45,462 nt of DNA from Chara braunii (lineage: Eukaryota; Streptophyta; Charophyceae; Charales; Characeae): positions 5,525,457-5,570,918 of the forward strand of contig BFEA01000009.1 of NCBI GenBank assembly GCA_003427395.1, in the 5' to 3' direction. The notes below the pieces were generated by a model. It did no database searches. It had not been told where the DNA came from and worked only from the letters and a program-made list of their open reading frames with translations. Below are positions 1 through 10,934 of this stretch, one piece after another; position 1 is the stretch's first letter, and each line of letters opens with the position of its first letter. The translations under genes were made by a program, and so were the position numbers.

Positions 1-480
1 CCAATAAAAAAAACAAAAAAAAAAAAAAAAAAAAAAAACATATGTTATGAAAAAAAATATACTGAAAAACTTTTGCCTTCTGGGCATATCCAAAAACTTC
101 ATTGAATTTAAAATAAAAAAACACTTGAGTTTCCTACTTTTTCGTAAAAAACTAAAAACTCAGCTATTGCATCGGGAAAATTAGTTTTGAAAATTTTAAA
201 ATTTGAAGACGAAGTAAAAAAAAATTACACAATTTTGATCTCGAAAAGATCTACAACACCATATTTTTTGTTTTTTTTTTTGAGAAATTTTTTAAGTCTA
301 AAATAATTTCTGAAAATCGTGGCCGCACCCGGAGCCGCGGCGACCGTGATCATGGCCGCCTTCCGAGTTTGACCCTGTGGCCGCCGCCGCGGGTGATACA
401 TAGGTTACAGGAACGACTGGATCGCAGGGTATAAACAAGTGTTTTATGGTTATGGGATTATATCTGTCAAGGTGACACAC
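1..480. other. AT-rich tract followed by a GGCCGC-rich cluster
   Basis: The first 318 bases are extremely AT-rich, with an A run at about 7-38 and a T run near 269-281. They pass abruptly into a short GC-rich block (about 319-395) that repeats GGCCGC/GCCGCC. The block is followed by GATACATAGGTTACAGG. I see no gene. The layout (A/T tracts beside a cluster of short GC palindromes) recurs at 24070-24443 and 45091-45230, so this may be the right half of a non-autonomous DNA transposon cut by the window edge. That is inference. Confidence 0.4.
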
Positions 481-1121
481 AAATGCAGCACAACTGTTGC
501 ATGTGTTGCTGTCTACTCTCGCCAAGGGAAAATGATATGTGCAACACTGATATGGAGAAAAATGATACCGCCAAGGGACGAAGGAGATTTGATGATGTGA
601 GCATACAAAAGCACATCAAACAATACTGTAGCATTGCAAAGGGTCCAATGTTGGAACTCGTAGCTGAAAGAAGTGCCATCACGGTCGGGATATCGATAGT
701 CATCACAAAAGAGGAAGACACATGAGGAGTTCACCGAAAATACAAGAAAACAAAAGTAACTACCAACTTGAATATCATGGACAATGTACTCCGTCGAGCA
801 GACGGGCAGCGCAACAACCTCATTCTCTTACGACGTTGTCACAGTACGTTGCTAACGAGTCGTTGCTTACAACATACGGGGATGAATCGCCCATGCAACT
901 TTTTTTGTATTGAAGTTGGACTAGACGTTTGTTTTATCATCGATTCTTTTATTTACTTTTGTCTTTTTGACGAGGCAAATCTCCTTTAGTATGCACCGCA
1001 AGACACTTTCAGTACCTATTACGTAGCTATATGTTCACCATCATTCATAATGGCGCGATCTCATATTTTGCGTAATGTAGACCATCTATCACACGTCTTC
1101 GACTTCTAGAGAGAGTCATAG

Positions 1122-1124
<3 letters not shown>
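481..1124. other. No recognisable feature
   Basis: Mixed-composition DNA with only short, overlapping open frames on both strands and no motif, repeat or splice pattern that I can defend. Confidence 0.5.

Positions 1125-1192
<68 letters not shown>
1125..1192. repeat. (GA)n microsatellite
   Basis: An uninterrupted GA dinucleotide run of about 68 bases, followed directly by a short A tract. The Ser/Leu-rich open frame on the opposite strand is only a translation of this repeat. Confidence 0.97.
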
Positions 1193-1193
<1 letters not shown>

Positions 1194-1879
1194 AAAAAAA
1201 AGCAAAACGTCGAGGTGTACGTTTATGCAAATAATGTTAAAAGAAGAATTTTTGTAATGTTGCCTAAACTGAATTCAATTTTTCAATATTCCCCCTCTTA
1301 TTTTCATATGCTATTAATTTATGCAAATGTAACACTTCGGTATAAATTAAATACATGTAAGCAGACATAAGAAAACCAAACAAATCTATGCAATAATGAA
1401 ATACCAAGTAACCCTACATATGTACTTCGATTCATATGTGTTTTTTAGTATGGTATTTCACATGTTTGTGTAATCTTAACGCATTAGCGAAAACAAAACA
1501 AAAAAAAAATCCCGTAATTTTATATGTTGAAACCGTGAAAGGTAATAAATGTTAATGGATGTGCTTAAAAGGTATGATAAAACTTTTCAGAAGTCTTTCA
1601 CATCTTAACAAAATGACAATGAAATTGTAACACCCCCCAAATTTTGTGAGAAACGACACAAAATCCCAAGTCAAGAGGGCCAAAAAATGCAACGAAATAT
1701 GTGGTACCTCCCGATAATTTAGTAAACAAAACATTGAAAGTCACCAAAATCAATGCGAAAATGACAATTTCAATTTTGTTCAAAAGATATAAAATGTCCG
1801 TTTTTACAAAATCGTTGTTCTTTGAGACGATCCCCAGGGGCAACTCAGAGAACAATCTTCCCTTAGTGGTCAGGTTCTA
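1193..1879. other. AT-rich intergenic DNA
   Basis: AT-rich sequence with scattered A runs (for example near 1501-1510). Short open frames occur in several frames, but none has recognisable motifs. Confidence 0.5.
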
Positions 1880-2790
1880 TGTGCAGTGTGCGATGCGGGT
1901 ACGAAGGGAGAGAAACTCTAGCCATACCATTCGGGTTAGAGTCAGGGGGAATGGCAATTTGTGACCGTAATGGACGGACGTTGAGCAACCGAAGGAGATG
2001 GGCTCACTGGTATTCCAGGAGGAGGATGTCTGCTGGCTCACGGAATGGTGCATCACTAATGGCGTGTTACGCATGAGCGATTACGTTTGGAGGCAAGTTA
2101 AGGGCATTCCCATGAGGTTGGCGTGCTCCCGAATCTGGTGTGACATTTATTTCTTCAGATACGAGTATCACTCCATCATGAGACTGGTGGACACTGGGAA
2201 TGTTCACCTAGTCGCTTGCTTCGAGAGCGCTTTCAGCCTTTTTCAGGTACATTGATGACCTGGGTGCGATTAACGATGCCATCATCAAGAGTTTCATGCA
2301 AAAGAGGGAGGAGAGGCAGGTGAGTGATCCCTACTGGATTTACCTAGAGCAATATATAGACATCAAGCATGATCAAGGACAACACGGAATTGACTGAGGA
2401 TGGGTTGGGCCGCGTGGCCAACTTCCTCATCATGCTCATCACGATTCCCTCCCTGCTGACGGGTTCCTACACGACCACTAGACATGACAAGCGCATGGGG
2501 CTAGGCTTTACTCCCTGCAGGCTGCAGGTTTATGAAGTATAGATCCAACAAGAGCGTCAAGAAGTCATTGCAGATCATCACAATCCAGATGCCAGATCGT
2601 TCTACTCTGCTCCGAACCGGAGGACACGACGAAGGAAATTAAGAAGGTGGTTACGACAATGAGGGGAAATGGTTTCGCTGCGGATGCTCGCTGGAAGGTG
2701 GTCAAGAAAACCCTACGAAATGCCTATCTCTACCAACCTGGTAGACTGTCCGTACACACGGTTAGGGAAACTCTGACCAATCTACACGGG
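1880..2790 (+). pseudogene. Decayed reverse transcriptase, Penelope-like type
   Basis: Three plus-strand frames must be joined to follow this protein. The frame opening at 1998 runs through QVKGIPM (GIPM codons 2103-2114) and an acidic FESAF segment. About ten extra bases at about 2237-2246 then shift the frame, and YIDDLG follows at 2248. That is the YxDD catalytic motif of reverse transcriptases. Further on, in changing frames, come WIYLEQYIDIK, DKRMGLGF (about 2488), YRSNKSV (about 2538) and a C-terminal stretch LCSEPEDTTKEIKK. The order GIPMG - YIDDL - IYP.xLxIK - DKR - RSNR - EI(K) is what I associate with Penelope-like element reverse transcriptases. The glycine usually following GIPM is arginine here. 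There are several frameshifts and at least one stop, and no GIY-YIG endonuclease is visible. It is a dead fragment. The Penelope assignment is from memory; another non-LTR reverse transcriptase is the alternative. Confidence 0.62.
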
Positions 2791-2917
2791 ATTACTGACT
2801 TAGTGTTGTGTTTGTGTCTGTGTATGTGGGTTTGTGTGTGTATGGTGTCCGAGGGACGACTAGGCCAAAAGGGACGGTTGTTCGGTTCAGTCATCCCTTA
2901 GAGGGAACGGGGCGGGG

Positions 2918-2920
<3 letters not shown>

Positions 2921-2979
<59 letters not shown>
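2921..2979. repeat. (AC)n microsatellite
   Basis: About 59 bases of uninterrupted AC dinucleotide. A GT-rich stretch lies just upstream at about 2804-2850. Confidence 0.97.
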
Positions 2980-2983
<4 letters not shown>

Positions 2984-5036
2984 GAAGGGGAGTGGCAAGA
3001 TAAGAAGATAGTTGTATTAGCTGGAAGCAGAGCTATTGAACTCGCGGGCCTGAGGACACACTTCGCGACCAAGCACGCTCTTCTCTTCCCTTCTCGTCGA
3101 TTTTTCCTGTTTTCCTTTTCCTCCTTCCTTTTTTTTTCCTTTTTTTTTTTTTTTTTTTCTTCACTTTTAAAATTTGTTCCCCCTTTCCTTTTTTTGTTTT
3201 CTTCGTGTAATGATAATAATAATAATAGTGGGCTTGATGCACTTTTTTTGCTCCTTGCTCCCTTCGGAAGGGTCGGCTCGTGAAAACGGTCTCAAGAAGT
3301 AGGACCCCCTGGCTCTAGCAGGTAACAGGATTGGCATGTACAAACCACAAGAGCAACTTACTCTCGGATTAATGCCCGCACAATAATGAGGGGGCCAAGG
3401 AGTCTGCAATAACCAGTTTTTCTCCTTCTTTTCCCTTTTTTTTTTTTTTTTTTTTTTTTCGCCTTTTTTTGCCACTTTTTTTTTACAACCGACGGATTGC
3501 TGCATCAAATGAACGAGCGGGAATAAAGGCTTCCGTCCATCGGAAGATTGCTATTCCCAATTTCCCAGTGAGGGTAGCGACTATATTAGAACAAGGCGCA
3601 GAACAAAATTTGACAACGGTTGAAACACGACGGGTTCCGGTTTAGCTCTCCAAGGTTCGCTGTGATGATGCGCAAGGTGGACTTCTTTATCGACTGAGAC
3701 CAGGAGGAGGAACAGCGGGAGGTGGAGGAGGTGGTGACGCTCCTGGTGTGAGACACCCTCCTGTTTTATTCTTCACAATCCTACGCCTAGCCGTGCCTTA
3801 GCCAAACGCCACGCAGACCGCCATGTTATGTCCCCCCGAACCTGCTATGCCTTGCCTATGCCCATTCACGCCTATGCTGAGCATTTGTTTTGCTCTTCTT
3901 CTTCTCCTCACTCTGCTTCCAAATCTCGCCATAGCCAACCTGCTCTTTGCCGCATGTGTCTCCGAGAGAGTCTCTCTGTGCACTTTTTGTAAGCGCGTTG
4001 CGATTCTGATTAGTGGCACCATCTGTTTCATGACACTTTTTCTCGTAAGTTGTTGTTGCCTATTTTATGTGGTAGGCGCTGGTCGCTGGCCTGCTAGTTG
4101 ATTGAGTGGCGTAATAGCGGGAAGGGAGGGTGATGAAATCCATAGCGGCGGCAAAAACTTCTTCTTGTGTCTTTTTGGTTTCCCTTTCCTATCTCTCCTT
4201 CCTCCTGTTTCTCTACTTCATCTACTCCCCTCCTTGTCCCCCTCCGCATGAACTCTCTTCCCCACTTCCCCCCTCCACAATGTCCGCATGAACTCTCTTC
4301 CTTCCTTCCCCCCTCCCCATCCCTCGCCCCCCATCCCCAAAACCATCCATCATCCCCATTTCGCATTATCCCCTCTTGCGCCCCCTCACCCGCCCCCTCG
4401 CCTTCCAAAGACCATGGAAGATGCCCCTCCCTCTGATGACGCCCCACGTGGCATGGGGTAGAAAAGCGCTTCAGGGAACTGCCATGCCATTCCTGTGATT
4501 CGACGAGATGATCCATGCGAAAACAGGAGCACAGTGGATTTGGCGGATAGAGTTGAAGCGGGACTTTCTCTCCTTCTCGTTCTCCCTCTCCTCCTCCCCG
4601 CTTACTTCACTACCCCCTCTATCCTCTTCTCTCTATCCCCCATTCCCCATTTTTTCACCCTCTCTTTTGCATACTACATGAGCGGTTGATGGCGACAAAG
4701 TGAGGTTTGTTATATAATCGAAGGTTTTTTTCCCCTCTCTTGAGGGTGTATTGCAAATTTGCAATCTATTCGCCCCCACCTTTTAATTACATGATCTGCA
4801 TAGTCTATGTGCGGTCCTTAGTTGTGTACGGTTGATGATAACGGTCTAACACTTATGGTTCGATTGAATGAGTCATTGATGCAATCTATTTTCTCTCACC
4901 TATTCGCTTACGACTAAGTACATGCATATACTTTATTGATCAGTGGATAATAAATGGGTTGTCGCCTTTATTTGATTGTTGCTTGGAAAAGAGCCAGAGA
5001 GAGAGAGGACGTTGTAGTGGGGCAACCTCATGGTCC

Positions 5037-5040
<4 letters not shown>
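2980..5040. other. Pyrimidine-rich intergenic DNA with T tracts; no gene called
   Basis: Contains T-rich runs near 3128-3160 and 3436-3460 and C/T-rich stretches at about 4190-4430 and 4560-4665. Open frames here are long only because of composition. One frame at 3823-4101 (92 codons, plus strand) encodes a hydrophobic, cysteine-rich peptide; I do not recognise it and leave it uncalled. A perfect 16-base palindrome, ATTGCAAATTTGCAAT, lies at 4750-4765. Confidence 0.5.
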
Positions 5041-5086
<46 letters not shown>

Positions 5087-5125
5087 TTTTTTCTCAAAAA
5101 AACCCCCCCCCCCCCCCCCTCTCTC
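5041..5125. repeat. Compound microsatellite (CT)n-(T)n-(A)n-(C)n
   Basis: A CT run (about 5041-5078) is followed by T, a short A run, a run of about 17 C (5103-5119) and CT again. The arginine/glutamate-rich and leucine/serine-rich open frames across it are translation artefacts. Confidence 0.95.
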
Positions 5126-5343
5126 ACTTCGTTTTGGTACTTTCGCATATTTGGCTGCCTTCGACTGTGCGATTTTTTTTGTACCCTGAACAGATATGGA
5201 CACAGGATATGGTTTTACCCTGCCGCATTGAAAGATCACCTCCGCGACTTGCACCTTGCTCACAGTGTGCCGATGTTTCTTGTCGGAGCACCACGAGTAT
5301 GACGCGTCGTGGTCACGCATGACTCATGTGACACACACATGCT

Positions 5344-5380
5344 ACACACACACACACACACACACACGAGCGCGCGCGCG
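5344..5380. repeat. (AC)n-(GC)n microsatellite
   Basis: An AC run passes into GAGCGCGCGCGCG. Further GT repeats and CCAA repeats follow between 5410 and 5455. Confidence 0.9.
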
Positions 5381-6600
5381 TTCGCGTTCGTGCATTTTTT
5401 TTCCCTTCAATCAACCAACCAACCAACCACTGACAATCAGTGTGTGTGTGTGTCAAAAACGAAATAAATAAATAAAGAAAAGGAAAATGTCTTTGGCTTT
5501 TTATTGTGTTTTTTTAATCTATTTTCCCTTGTATCTTTGCATATGCAAGCAACACAAGTGAGAGCCATAGACAAAATTCCAAATCGCAAAATCACACTGT
5601 AGCCCAGATAGTCGTGTACCAAGCAGAAAGCATGCACCGAGTTATCAGCCAAATAAGGGCACAACAATGAACTCAAATGTCCATGTCGACTCTTTCGATC
5701 CGCACCGACACAATATCCAATGTCGCTTTTCTCTATTGGGGCTCCGCGCCCAGCCTATTTACTCAGCACGTATACTAGCATACACTACTTTTATGCAAGG
5801 GAATCACTTCGTTGCGCAAGACCAATGTACATTGTCGGAGCAAACACCCTTACAAGGGTATTTGCTCATGATTTTACTTACGATACAGTATCAACGCCGG
5901 TCGTCGTGCCGGAAACAGGCTGGGGTAAAAAGTGAGAATCTTTGGCATATCGCCGTGAAGCAAAACTTCTCGACCATTGGGGCCGATATTTCTAAGTGAC
6001 CATATGCAGTGATACGACGCAAAACAGGTAAGGGTTAGTAAAAGTTAAAAGTCCTCGGGCGCAAGGGCCGGAGGATTGAAAGAAAACAAAAAAGGGTCGT
6101 GCGGGATGAGTTGACCACAATCTAAATCAGTCAAAGGATCAGGCTGTTAGGGAAAAACGAATTAGATGTAGTCCAAGGGCATCGGACCAACCAGAACAGG
6201 AAGAATCTGCTGGTCGCACCGCCGTAAGCTCGAAAGCGGACTGAAAATAATAATATAAGCCCCGACCGCGCGGCCAGGGCAGCCAATAGAAATGTACCAC
6301 CACCACACCAAGCGGCGACGACCGGTACTGGGCCTCTAAAAATATAAACTTTTGTCCTCCTTTGCGCGGCTGCGAGTGCCGAGCACATCTACCTCTACTT
6401 GGTGTGGCGCCGGTCTATCCGTATACTTGAGAGTATTTTCCCCATTGAAACCCTCAATGAGATGGTAACAGATAATTACAGACTCTTCGGGCCTTCGGGT
6501 GAATCAAGTGTTCTTGCGGGTCACCCCACATGCACTCAAACCAATGAACACTTAGACAAGTGTGTGGATTAGCAAGCGTCCGCACACACTGATTTGGGAG
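5381..6600. other. Intergenic DNA with isolated hairpins
   Basis: No gene recognised. Apart from the hairpin at 5838-5867 there is an imperfect stem TCCTCGG/CCGGAGGA near 6052-6076 and ACACTT/AAGTGT near 6548-6563. Confidence 0.45.
5838..5867. repeat. Hairpin GAGCAAACACCC / GGGTATTTGCTC
   Basis: Arms 5838-5849 and 5856-5867 pair over 12 positions with one mismatch, leaving a 6-base loop. Eight or more positions per arm are the same sequence as the perfect hairpin at 22528-22553, so the two are probably copies of one dispersed palindrome. Confidence 0.7.
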
Positions 6601-6601
6601 A

Positions 6602-6649
6602 GGGCTCGGGCCACTAGTTGGGCCGAGCCCCACTGATCTACATATCAGT
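6602..6649. repeat. Two adjacent perfect hairpins
   Basis: GGGCTCGG (6602-6609) pairs with CCGAGCCC (6623-6630). Immediately after, ACTGAT (6632-6637) pairs with ATCAGT (6644-6649) across a 6-base loop. Both stems are perfect. They lie just upstream of a tRNA-like segment. Confidence 0.7.
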
Positions 6650-6664
6650 AAGTAGCTCTTCCAC

Positions 6665-6737
6665 TTGTCGTGGTTGGAGTTAGCTCAATGGGATTTGGGA
6701 CGGGCTGTAAAGCTGGAGGTTACTGGGATCAAATCTG
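6665..6737 (+). other. tRNA-like segment (possible SINE head or tRNA-Tyr relic)
   Basis: TTAGCTCAATGGG resembles a tRNA D-arm / Pol III A box. About 45 bases later GGGATCAAATC resembles a degraded B box. Between them CTGTAAA could be an anticodon loop with GTA (Tyr), but the flanking bases do not form a good anticodon stem and no acceptor stem closes. It is therefore a relic or a tRNA-derived SINE head rather than a working tRNA gene. Confidence 0.35.
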
Positions 6738-6794
6738 CTCTAAGCCGAAATAGTTTTCTTTTATGCTATAAAGTAGCTACTTTTTCTCCCGAAC

Positions 6795-6835
6795 TTCGAC
6801 TAACGGGGATTTGAACCCGTGACCTAGAGTTCGGG
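6795..6835 (-). other. tRNA 3'-half-like fragment
   Basis: On the minus strand the sequence reads AGGTCACGGGTTCAAATCCC followed by CGTTAGTCG. That is a well-formed T-arm: CGGGTTCAAATCCCG, stem CGGG/CCCG. No matching D-arm, anticodon arm or 5' acceptor strand was found upstream, so only the 3' half is present. It faces the plus-strand tRNA-like segment at 6665-6737. Confidence 0.45.
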
Positions 6836-6962
6836 GATTGCTGCAGTTAGGAGGGTGTAACGACAGTTGGCACGATTAGGAAATTGGTAGTTAGATTCTG
6901 TTTTTCATTCTTTGCTTTTCCATTTATTTCTTGTTGTTCCTCGCCCGACCGGTAGCTACAAC

Positions 6963-6991
6963 CGGTAGATTTACTTCAAGGGAATCTACCG
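6963..6991. repeat. Perfect 9-bp hairpin CGGTAGATT / AATCTACCG
   Basis: Arms 6963-6971 and 6983-6991 are exact reverse complements with an 11-base loop. The preceding bases repeat ACCGGTAG twice. Confidence 0.75.
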
Positions 6992-6999
6992 CAGAATGT

Positions 7000-8230
7000 A
7001 GGGCAGATTCATTCAACCCGACTACTGCATGAGTAATTTAGTCAGGCGTACTTGGACGTGGAAAACAGAAGAGGAAAAAGTGAGCGAGGCAGTGAGGGCA
7101 GAGCGGAGTGATCGAGGGGCACAACGTATTCCGTGACAAGGAAGGAAGAAAAGAGAGAGGTGATCGGGAACGAAGGAGGAAAAGCACTAGCAGGCCAGAA
7201 AACAGGGGATCGTGCGGAAGCAGTGGAACGCGAGGTGGAGTGGAAGAAGAAGAAGAAAAAGAAGAGTGAAGAAGAGGAGGAAGACAAAGAAGAAGAAGAA
7301 GAAGAAGAAGAAGGCGAGGGGGTGAGTTGCGGGCATTAAGGGCAGTTTTTGGCTCGTAGAGAACGGGCGAGTCATTTTGCCGAACGAAAGAACGTTTCCA
7401 CGGCATCACTCTGACCGCAATTCGTTTCTTTTTGAGAGTTTCCACGACAGCTCGCTAATCGCTGAAGGTGATCGCGGCTGACGGGGCTTTCCTATGCTGA
7501 AGTGCTGGGTCGTGGATCGTTGTGATCGCCTTAGCTCAAGGATTGGAGCTTGATTGCTGACGGTAGAACTGGTTGGCAGTCGTTTTCAGGCGGTGGATGC
7601 AGAAGTGCTCGTCACCGACTCTCGGCTCTCGGGTTCTCTCACCCCGTATGATTCGGAGGAAGGAGACACTGGCGGGGTTATTGTAGTGATTGTCTTCGTA
7701 ACCGCACTCACAACGACGCATTCCGGTTGAAAAAGCTCCCCTGATCGGGGACAAAGTGAGCATGTAAAAAAAGAAGGGAAAAGAAGAAGAAGACGGAGGG
7801 GGAGAGGAAGAAGAAGGAAGAGAAGGTACAAGAACACTTACCTCCGGAGCGGTAAGCATACGGTCGCCGATAGTGACTTCAAAGACGACGAAGACGACGA
7901 AAGAAAGTAACAAGGTAAGTCTCGCGATCTCGATACTACTACTAATACGGATGAGCGTGTATGAGTGTATGGGTACGTACGTATGAGCGAGTGAAAGTCG
8001 ATCTCGCTTCGACTTTCGGCTACCCCCATCAATAGGATAGGTGAAGTGAGGGGATCTTCCCTCGGAAGGTGAGAGTATACGTCACCTTTGCGTAAGTGGG
8101 ATTTAGGGAGAGGAAGAGAGAGAGAGAGGCTACTGCGATTGGGGGATTGGACCAAACACAACGCACCCCTCATTCCGAGTGAACCAGACAACTAAGATGA
8201 AAAATACACAATTACTTTTGTAAAATTTTA
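7000..8230. other. Purine-rich intergenic DNA
   Basis: Long GAA/GGA-rich stretches (for example 7240-7320 and 7768-7830) keep several frames open on both strands with Lys/Glu- or Ser/Leu-rich translations. No domain is visible. GT dinucleotides in splice-donor-like context (GGTAAG at about 7848 and 7913) hint at exon ends, but no complementary acceptor or coding signal was found. Confidence 0.45.
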
Positions 8231-8266
<36 letters not shown>

Positions 8267-8290
8267 TATTATTATTATTATTGTTATTAT
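8231..8290. repeat. (TTA)n microsatellite
   Basis: ATT/TTA trinucleotide tract with one interruption. Confidence 0.95.
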
Positions 8291-9207
8291 TTTTATTTTA
8301 CTTATTGTCCATAAGTACGATTACAAACTATCTATGTACAAGGAAACTGAAACACAGACAAACATGTAAGTCAGACACATCGTGGGAAGTCTGCGGATTG
8401 CACACTATATTCAACAAAAGGATAGGCCAAACCGAACGAGTCTACAGATAGAACAGGAAAATATGCGCTGCCATGCTAGTTGTTTAGTTGTTCGTGTGTG
8501 TCGTTTGCACGACAAGGTACAAGCTATGTCCGTTGATAGGATGAACAAAACAGACAGATCTTTGGCGACACCTATATCGATGGGATGAGCAAAATCGTCT
8601 AAATCTTACTCTACACCCCAGGGTTATACGTTACGAATGAATATGTGTATATGCATGTATACGAGAAAGGTAGAAAGGAGGAGGGTCGTACAAGAAAGAA
8701 GAGGAGTGTAACAAAAAAACAACAGGAAGCACTTTGAAAAAAAAAAAATGGGGGGGAGGGATCGACTTCCCCCGTCTGAATGGAACAAGGCCGCCATCGT
8801 GGCCAGGTACGATACAGAGGGTGTAAGTGAAAGGGAGTAAAAAGGAAAAGTTAATGCACGAGTGAAGGAGAGACGGGCGATCGTGAGAGGGTGGAGGAGG
8901 TAAAGGGCACCCAGAGGAACAGAATGCGAGGAAGAAGAAGGAAAAGAAGAAGGTTCACCTTCCTCGAAAAACGATGAAAACTCCGATGATGCAACTGACA
9001 CGGCCTATTGTTTGTTCGTCTCTTCCCCCTTTGTACCTACGGTAAATGGGCAGTCTTGTTTGATAAATTGATAACAAGTACATATATACATATATGTATA
9101 TATGTATATATTTATATACTGTATATAGGTAGATATACGTATATCTGTACAAATGTGGCAGGCTGTGTTGTGCGAGCATTTGCCTTTAAAAGGAGTATGT
9201 TTAAGAG
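8291..9207. other. Intergenic DNA, including an AT-alternating tract
   Basis: No gene recognised. A run of alternating TATA/ATATAC occupies about 9079-9148. The reported open frames are compositional. Confidence 0.5.
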
Positions 9208-9535
9208 AGAGACAGAGGGACAGACAGGTACATACGAAGGGAACACAGGCGAATGAATATTGACAAACAGACAAACAAATGTAGACAGATAGGAAACCAG
9301 CCGTGCACAGACAGTCAAACAGACAGGCTGACAACAGACAATGAGAAAAACCTGACGTACACGGACAGAAAGACCAGCACAGACTGACAGGCAAGTGGAC
9401 ACACAAACACGTGGGCACAGGCAGTCGGACAGATAGGCACAAAACACAGAGAGAAGACAGAGAGACAAGATGACGTAGACAGAATCTGACAAACGTACAC
9501 AGACGGTCAGACAACAAACCGGCACGAAGATAAAA
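9208..9535. repeat. Degenerate CAGACA-type tandem array, block 1
   Basis: Around 330 bases built from diverged CAGACA/ACAGACAG units with no clean period. The long cysteine/valine/leucine-rich minus-strand open frame here is the translation of the repeat, not a gene. Similar blocks occur at 10305-10540 and 12236-12545, each followed by leader- and LTR-related sequence. Confidence 0.8.
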
Positions 9536-9550
9536 AACGGATGGGGCGCA

Positions 9551-9994
9551 TGGTGATCCTGGACGTAAGTGGCTTCTGTGTAGGGGAGCTAGGTTATGAG
9601 AGATGCATAAAGCATACCTGGTGCAGGAAGCATGCGACATTGGTCGTTGTATGCTCGTACTTCGGGAGAGCTGTTGTCGTCATCATGCGACATTGTGACC
9701 CAGTCTAGATGGGATCTGCTATCTATGGTCTGGGCACTGGGCGCCAGATGGGATATCAACATTTGTTCTTCATTGATGATGATGAAACTTACCAGCATTT
9801 TCAGTTATGAGCTCTTGGGGTCTCCTTATTTGGTGAAACTCGTAATGCAACTTTGTTGGTGATTCGGGGACACAACTACCTGGTCACATGTGAGTGATAC
9901 TGTTTGATTTCTGAGGTTCATTATCGCTCGTTTTCCTTGAATCTTATCTGAATTAATTATTTGTTATTAATATTGTTATTATTATTATTGATTG

Positions 9995-10043
<49 letters not shown>

Positions 10044-10300
10044 ATTAGTTATTATTATTATTATTTTATCGTCAGACTTGTTTTCCTTCGCTCTTCACAT
10101 ACACAAGGATAGACTTCACACCAGATAGGTGGCGAGCGCCCGCTCGAAACTCTGAAGATGTGGAACCAAGCTCACAAGTTTGACTACAAGCTCGCTTCAG
10201 GTGGCTACAGTACACCGGCGCCCAACACAGTCTTTGTTCGCCACTATGTTCAACCCCACCGTCACCTGCGACACGCTATATCACGTGCATACGCTCACAC
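9551..10300 (-). mobile_element. Decayed retroelement leader plus LTR fragment, unit 1
   Basis: About 9717-9915 matches 11195-11390 and 12717-12900 (shared words include GCGCCAGATGGGATATC, TTGGTTCTTC, GATGATGATG and TATTTGGTGAAACTCGT). A (TTA)n tract at 9963-10068 separates it from 10080-10290. That stretch resembles the first 200 bases (plus orientation) of the LTR at 24557-25482: an AACTC(A/T)GA(A/G)(A/G)T(A/G)TGG box and an AACTGG..ATGGCGA-like box. Orientation is as in the intact minus-strand element, so leader sits left of LTR. It is heavily diverged, with indels. Confidence 0.5.
9963..10068. repeat. (TTA)n microsatellite
   Basis: Interrupted ATT trinucleotide tract, lying between leader-like and LTR-like sequence, the same position as the tract at 11424-11504 in unit 2. 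Confidence 0.95.
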
Positions 10301-10304
10301 AGGG

Positions 10305-10532
10305 ACGGAACGACAGACACGAACAGAGGAAAACAAACAAGACAGTCAGACAAGGGGGTACAAATAACAACTTAAACAGATACACGCAAACGAAGATATA
10401 CAAACGGGAGTATACAGACAGAACAGACAAAAGACCGACACACACATATGATGGACAGTCAAGCGCAGATTCATACATAAAGACAGGCGCTCAGAGAGAC
10501 AGACACAGAGACAGAGAGAAAGAGAAACACAT

Positions 10533-10613
<81 letters not shown>
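10305..10613. repeat. CAGACA-type array, block 2, ending in (AG)n
   Basis: Degenerate CAGACA/ACAAACAA units (10305-10540) run into an uninterrupted AG run at 10541-10613. The Ser/Leu-rich and Arg/Glu-rich translations across it are artefacts. Confidence 0.85.
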
Positions 10614-10617
<4 letters not shown>

Positions 10618-10934
10618 AAGAAGGAAACCATCGCGGGAGGAAGTTGAAGGTGGCCGTGAAGGGAGATTGCGGGCAGCGTGAGGAAGGAGGCGCCCGATCA
10701 TGGAGAAGAAGAGGAGAAGAGGAAGACTTGCCTGGTCGCAATTGGTCCGCGAAGACAACGCACGTCCCCCGTTGAGATTACTTCAGACCAGAAAGATGAC
10801 ATGTATATGTTAAAAACAATCATTGTTAGATCATCATTGCTTTTGTATTATTGTTATATTATTATCATTATTATTATTATCATTATTATTTTATGTTTGT
10901 TATTGCGATTTTTGAATGATAAAAGAGCAAGCGC
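10614..10934. other. Spacer between LTR-related units
   Basis: No gene. A degenerate (TTA)n tract lies at about 10846-10895. Confidence 0.5.

Noticed and set aside
3823-4101. 92-codon hydrophobic frame that could be a small membrane protein
   Set aside because: No homology recognised, pyrimidine-rich composition favours hydrophobic residues, and there is no promoter or splice support.
4094-4516. 140-codon minus-strand frame rich in Gly, Glu and Arg
   Set aside because: Shadow of a C/T-rich tract with duplicated CCGCATGAACTCTCTTCC words; no domain.
7038-8191. Several overlapping frames of 80-135 codons, both strands
   Set aside because: Purine/pyrimidine strand bias alone keeps them open. 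Translations are low complexity.
9005-9640. 211-codon minus-strand frame rich in Cys, Val, Leu and Ser
   Set aside because: It translates the degenerate CAGACA array. The same amino-acid style appears at 12214-12679 and 10281-10478 from the other arrays.
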